This document shows positions 59,829-64,000 of a stretch of 64,000 nucleotides of DNA, one piece after another. Every line of letters starts with the position of its first letter. The stretch's first letter is position 1. The DNA lies in contig CAJNOI010000021.1 in the NCBI GenBank assembly GCA_905250115.1, forward strand, positions 441,895-505,894. The letters are read 5' to 3'. The notes beneath the pieces were generated by a model. The model was not told where the DNA came from and made no database searches. It saw only the letters and a list, made by a program, of their open reading frames with translations. Position numbers and translations under genes: made by a program. This DNA is from Adineta steineri. Its lineage: Eukaryota > Rotifera > Eurotatoria > Adinetida > Adinetidae.

Positions 59829-61324
59829 ATGAGATATTCTTCATTATTTATTTATACGAACAGTATTCAATAAATGTTTTAATGCTTGTAAAAAAAATCA
59901 TTATTTGTATCACCATGTAAATCATTTCTCACAATTTTTTTTTTCTATAATAAACTATTTTAGTAATGAATCAAATTTTAATTGATTTATATTATGCGAA
60001 TTAAGAACCATAAGATAATTGAAAATATAGATATTTTCAATAAATCGATTATTCAATTACTTATAGTCGATAAGTAAACTAATGAAAGATAGAATGCTTC
60101 CAAAAACAGCTTTATTTTAACATCATGAAAACATATGGATTTGGAGATGTTACTTTCTTTCTTGTATATTATATAAATAAGAAAAAGAGTAATTGATTAT
60201 TCTTCATTTCTAAAGATATAATCGTTTACCTGCATTCTCTCAAGATATCCATAAATAAAAAATCAATTTGTTTTTGTAGAATTTATTGACTAGCTTCTAC
60301 CAAGTTAAGACTTAACTTCGTTAAAGTCCACATAAAACTTATTTAAATATGAAAATAAAGATTCATCCTTCTGCTATATTCTCACACAGTTTTATCATAA
60401 GAGAGAAAAAAAGAACATACAATGCTGTTCATCACCCTATACCAACAGAAGTGACGGACGTCTTTTTGAATGACACCCCTTATATCTTTTCATCTCTCTC
60501 CTTCTCTTTCTTTTTTTTAGCTAGTTCTATCGTTTCATGTTCTCTCTTTCTCTCTTTAGTATATAAGATCGTGTTGTATAATAAATAGTTACATTTGGAT
60601 GTAGTACTTCGTCGAATAAACATCATGCTTTAAGGCACTATAACTATGTCTTTCCATTTGTCATAATGATGGATATGCACCTGTAGATCCTTTACAGTTA
60701 TGACTTTAGTTGCACCACTGGCAGATCGTTATTTGTGTTTGTCAGCACTGATTTATTTTTATAATCGATTAAAACGTAATGATAACGACTTATTGATTGT
60801 TGGTTCTCATTATACATTTTTGGCACGAGATTTTATCAGCGATCAAGCATCAGTTGAAGTAAAAATTCTTTGTACTTTTGTACTGAACATTATAGAAAGA
60901 AGATGTATTAGTTTTTCATCATGGCAATGTTAGCGATAACAGATATTACTAAATTACCGGTAACTTACTTGATCATTGCTCGTGATCAATCTTCCATATA
61001 CCCCTCCCTCTCCTGATATTTTCGTGATTTTCGCACACCAGGTTCCTTTTCGTTCTGCTCCTTTTTCTCTCTCTCTATTTTTTCCACTTTTGTTTCCCTC
61101 TAGTATATTGGAACAGTTCAGTTCATCTTTCGCTCTTTCCGTCTAGCTATCCGTATCTCCTCTTCTCTCTTTTACTACTATATTCTTCTGACCATCTACA
61201 TCCTCATCATTTGGTCATCTTCAGGTAGGATTCGTTTTCCTTTTTTTGCGCTATATGCACATACACGATAAGAACTAACAAATGGCTTAGTTAGTCACGT
61301 AATGAATTTTATCAAACATTCAAT
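59829..61324. other. Intergenic region, partly pyrimidine-rich
   Basis: No supported gene. 61000-61210 is pyrimidine-rich (CTCTCTCTATTTTTTCC). The 5' exons of the following transporter may lie here or in the gap, but I could not recognise them. Confidence 0.4.
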
Positions 61325-61424
61325 NNNNNNNNNNNNNNNNNNNNNNNNNNNNNNNNNNNNNNNNNNNNNNNNNNNNNNNNNNNNNNNNNNNNNNNNNNNN
61401 NNNNNNNNNNNNNNNNNNNNNNNN
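61325..61424. other. Assembly gap (100 N)
   Basis: Exactly 100 unresolved bases, the usual placeholder for a scaffold gap of unknown size. Order and distance across it are not certain, and upstream exons of the transporter may be missing. Confidence 0.95.
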
Positions 61425-61469
61425 ATATTTAAATACTGTAAAATATATTTGTTTGTGTTTATTCTTTAG

Positions 61470-62195
61470 AGTAGTCTTCTTACTATCTGCAGCCGGACTA
61501 AGTGTACCACTATTTGCACCTGATGTAAGTGTAATATCCATTGAATCTATGTTGATACAATAAAAAGTTTTGTTTTTCAAGGCACAATGGCCTATCTTAA
61601 TTGGTTTCTTTTTATATGAATTTTGTGTGGGTGTATATCGACCATCGATGAGTTACCTAAAAAGTCAATATATACCAGATGAAGGTAAAAATATTACTAT
61701 TGATAAATCTTATTCATTTGCTTCCCTATTTGTGTAGTACGAGCAACATTGATGAATTATATGCGCATACCTCAACTTCTTCTCGTACTTGCCATTTTAC
61801 TTTCTGTAAGTCTATACTTTTCTATTGATAGAAATTAGACTCGAGATTCAGATTAACTTTTATCTAAAAAAAAGAGTAGAAATAATTGAAAGATATTGAC
61901 TTTGAATTTATAGCATTTTTCACTATTCGTTGTGTATATTCTCTGGATGTGTATGTTACTATTGGCAATGATCTTTATGATTGTTTTGAGAAGGTAAATA
62001 CATTATCATAGAAAAGTTTTCTTTTCATATATATACAAATAATATTTTATTTTATTTAGCTTGAAAGTACCAGATAAAGAACCTTCACCTCCTGTTCCAC
62101 AAGTAGCTAACGAGGAATCGTCAGCATCTCTCCTCGAAACTAAACAATCTGAAACATCACCATCTGTTACAAACGTTCAGGAAACGACATTGTAA
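61470..62195 (+). CDS. MFSD5: MFSD5-like transporter, 3' exons only
   Basis: Five exons, join(61470..61524, 61582..61684, 61738..61805, 61914..61993, 62060..62195), with short introns, all in frame. They encode the C-terminal helices of a major-facilitator protein: FLLSAAGLSVPLFAPD, then FFLYEFCVGVYRPSMSYLKS, VRATLMNYMRIPQ and a last helix YILWMCMLLLAMIFMIVL. A polar tail rich in Ser/Pro/Glu follows. EFCVGVYxPxMxxLKS followed by VRATxxNxxRIP is the signature of MFSD5, the molybdate-anion transporter family. About 330 N-terminal residues are missing, probably in or before the assembly gap 45 bp upstream. Stop at 62193-62195. Confidence 0.8.
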
Positions 62196-62848
62196 CTCTA
62201 AAATTAAACAAACTATAGTTCATTATAAATGTAAACTGTAGATTATCTATGAATAGAAAAATAAAAGAATTTATTAAGTACGTTTGTAAATAATTACAAA
62301 GATAGAAATAAAATAGTATTATTAATCAAACCTATAACAAACTGTATGTATCAGCATATGCAATCAAATGCATTCTTATCCTCAAATAGTTCAAATACCT
62401 TTTTGTAGTTTGTACAATCTAATATAATTATTACTAATCTCACGGTCTTGAATTTAAATAATTTATTAAAACTAGTAAAGACTTTTGGAATTTTATAAGC
62501 ATATATATATATGCCTTATTCAATTGAATACACATCTTAGAACTTGTTTATTCTTTTAATAAACTAATTAATTAATTTTGTATGATAGAAGAACGATCAC
62601 GATTGACTCATACGAAAAAGATTATTCTTATATCACTTTATTCAACAAAACATAGATGCTTACGTGAATATATTAAATTATCAACTTATGATAGATGATT
62701 GGGAAAATCAAGTGTACAGTAATGATATTCATTATTTTCGTAAAATATTCTCAAAAACCAATGACATTGTTAATAATATATCGCACTTTTTGTTACACAT
62801 AAACTTTCAGTTCAAAGATATATTTTTTAGATCGCGTTTTTATTTTTA
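62196..62848. other. Intergenic region
   Basis: AT-rich, no supported feature; the small frame at 62664-62849 shows no domain but could include decayed sequence of the receptor relic that follows. Confidence 0.4.
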
Positions 62849-63140
62849 ATACTGGGTACATATGATTTTATTGTACATAATATTATACCAGACTTTTTGG
62901 TTACATTGGTTAGTATGGCTCTTTTAATACGTGTTATACGACAAAAATAACGTCTTAATCAACAAATTCAATGGCGTAAAAATCGAAAAATGACAATACA
63001 ATTGGTGTTTTATCACAAAATCTTCTATCGCTTGCTCATTTATGTGGTTTACTAGAAGAATATGGTGATCAAGTAGAGTTATATCTATATTTTTCTGGTT
63101 ATTTTTTTAATACCATTTGTCTTTTTTCATATATATCGTT
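62849..63140 (+). pseudogene. Relic of a rhodopsin-like receptor, helices V-VII
   Basis: One frame reads PDFLVTLVSMALLIRVIRQK, then an in-frame TAA, then RLNQQIQWRKNRKMTIQL, the helix V end and third cytoplasmic loop of a rotifer-type peptide-receptor-like protein. It then shifts frame to LLSLAHLCGLLEEYGDQVELYLYF and a final helix. So there is one nonsense codon and at least one frameshift, and no N-terminal half is seen. It differs from the intact receptor at 7.2 kb in its loop sequence, so it is not a recent copy of that gene. Confidence 0.65.
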
Positions 63141-63527
63141 GATATTGATTTAAAATAAAAATATAAAAATGCACTGAAATATACGTTTAAATTTTTCTAT
63201 TTATCTTTTTCTTCTTTCTGTTTTTATTTTGATAGTGAGTCGAAGAGACAATGATGATTAGTATCAGTTTCCAATACAATATTGTAAATCAAAATATAGA
63301 AAGTAAAATCTATTGTATATAAGTCAGTGCAAATTTAATTCTATCAGTAAAATTTCAATAAAGTAATATTCATGAATAGAACAAATAGAAATTGTATTTA
63401 TATTTAAATTTCATGATAACAAGCATATAACACAAAGAACTTTAATATGTTCAGAAAAAAAAGAAATTAATAAACATGTGGATATTTTAACAGCTTGTGA
63501 ATGTCTTGATATTGTATTATTAGATTA
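63141..63527. other. Intergenic region
   Basis: AT-rich spacer, nothing supported. Confidence 0.4.
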
Positions 63528-64000
63528 TTATTCATAGCATGAATCTAACAGTCTTTTTATACTTTGAGTAAACATTTCAGGTTTTTGCATAAATGAAAAA
63601 TGACTTGTGGTTGGTAAAATCAATTCTCCTGATTGTTTTATCCAAGTAGTCATTGTATCTGGTTGATCTCGATAAATAGCTTCTTCATGATCAGCATCAA
63701 CGATCCAAACTGGTATGTTGTTAGTTATTTTGGCAAAATCTTTTTGATTCCAATTTGGTAGAGTTGCCCACATTGTCATTAAACAACTATTTAAATACGT
63801 ATAGTTCTTCTGTGGATTAATTAAGTTATACTCGCATTGTGATCTAGTAAGAAATCCAGTGAAAACAGGCGATGCAGATATATCTTTTACTCCAGAAGGA
63901 ATATAATTTGCAGCAAATGCAAACACTGAAAGTTGTCTGTTTGGATACTTCATTGCTACATTAAGAATATTAATTGCTCCATCACTCCAACCAACCATAT
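63528..64000 (-). CDS. Alpha/beta hydrolase, partial at window edge
   Basis: The C-terminal 156 or more residues are present; the gene continues beyond the right edge. The nucleophile elbow GWSDG supplies the catalytic Ser, VDADHEEAI the acid residue region, and SHFSFMQKPEMF the catalytic His, in the order of the valacyclovir-hydrolase-like/proline-iminopeptidase group of serine hydrolases. Substrate cannot be told. The N-terminal part with the oxyanion-hole loop is outside the window. Confidence 0.75.
   Translation of the reverse strand, partial: MVGWSDGAINILNVAMKYPNRQLSVFAFAANYIPSGVKDISASPVFTGFLTRSQCEYNLINPQKNYTYLNSCLMTMWATLPNWNQKDFAKITNNIPVWIVDADHEEAIYRDQPDTMTTWIKQSGELILPTTSHFSFMQKPEMFTQSIKRLLDSCYE

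Noticed and set aside
60349-60933. Two small plus-strand frames before the assembly gap as possible 5' exons of the transporter
   Set aside because: Their translations do not match the N-terminal helices expected of an MFSD5-type protein and no in-phase splice sites link them.
1-64000. tRNA genes, rRNA and CRISPR arrays
   Set aside because: No cloverleaf with the GGTTCRANNCC box, no rRNA-like conserved stretch and no regularly spaced identical repeats were found by eye; a covariance-model scan would settle the RNA question.

Overview
The window looks like a bdelloid rotifer nuclear contig (Adineta/Rotaria-like; genus not resolvable by eye). The reasons are very AT-rich intergenic DNA, spliceosomal introns of about 50 bp to 1 kb with GTAAGT-type donors, lineage-typical NHL, kelch, mucin-like and rhodopsin-like receptor genes, an ADP-ribosyltransferase, several genes of bacterial or fungal appearance, and scattered TGTGGG/CCCACA motifs, the unit reported for bdelloid telomeres. 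All gene models were spliced by eye from frame, phase and GT/AG sites; no database search was possible.

Layout. 0.9-12.3 kb holds surface and signalling genes: a secreted PAN/apple-like plus kelch-repeat protein, a Cys-rich GPI-type surface protein, an orphan 7TM receptor (minus strand) and a type I membrane protein with a six-bladed NHL propeller and EGF repeats. 13.7-33.4 kb is a tandem array of five two-exon genes. Each second exon encodes the same six-bladed NHL propeller. Four first exons encode a B-box-like zinc finger plus coiled coil, but the third encodes an ADP-ribosyltransferase joined through the same phase-1 intron, which looks like exon shuffling inside the array. Parts of the intergenic DNA are co-duplicated, and a pogo-like MITE and other small elements sit between the copies.

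29-46 kb is enzyme-rich: an ethanolamine kinase inside the array, a remnant of 6-phosphogluconolactonase, a class I methyltransferase, a fungal-type secreted nucleoside hydrolase, a large membrane fusion (N-terminal domain, ICMT-like, PAP2, Lgt-like) broken by one in-frame TGA, and a two-TM RING-H2 protein. 46.8-48.9 kb is a non-LTR retroelement fragment with a CCHC gag-like ORF1, itself interrupted by a 282-bp foldback MITE flanked by TA. 49.2-53.5 kb encodes a 1317-residue fusion of membrane helices, an FAD-linked sugar-lactone-oxidase-like domain and a C-terminal methyltransferase.

54-64 kb is sparser: a small conserved-looking protein, a type II membrane mucin-like protein with a C-terminal beta-rich domain, a 100-N assembly gap, the 3' exons of an MFSD5-like transporter, a decayed receptor fragment and a partial alpha/beta hydrolase at the right edge.

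Three threads stand out: exon-modular extracellular and NHL genes built almost entirely on phase-1 introns; multidomain lipid/redox enzymes that look horizontally acquired; and a dispersed set of short palindromic elements carrying telomere-like TGTGGG units.
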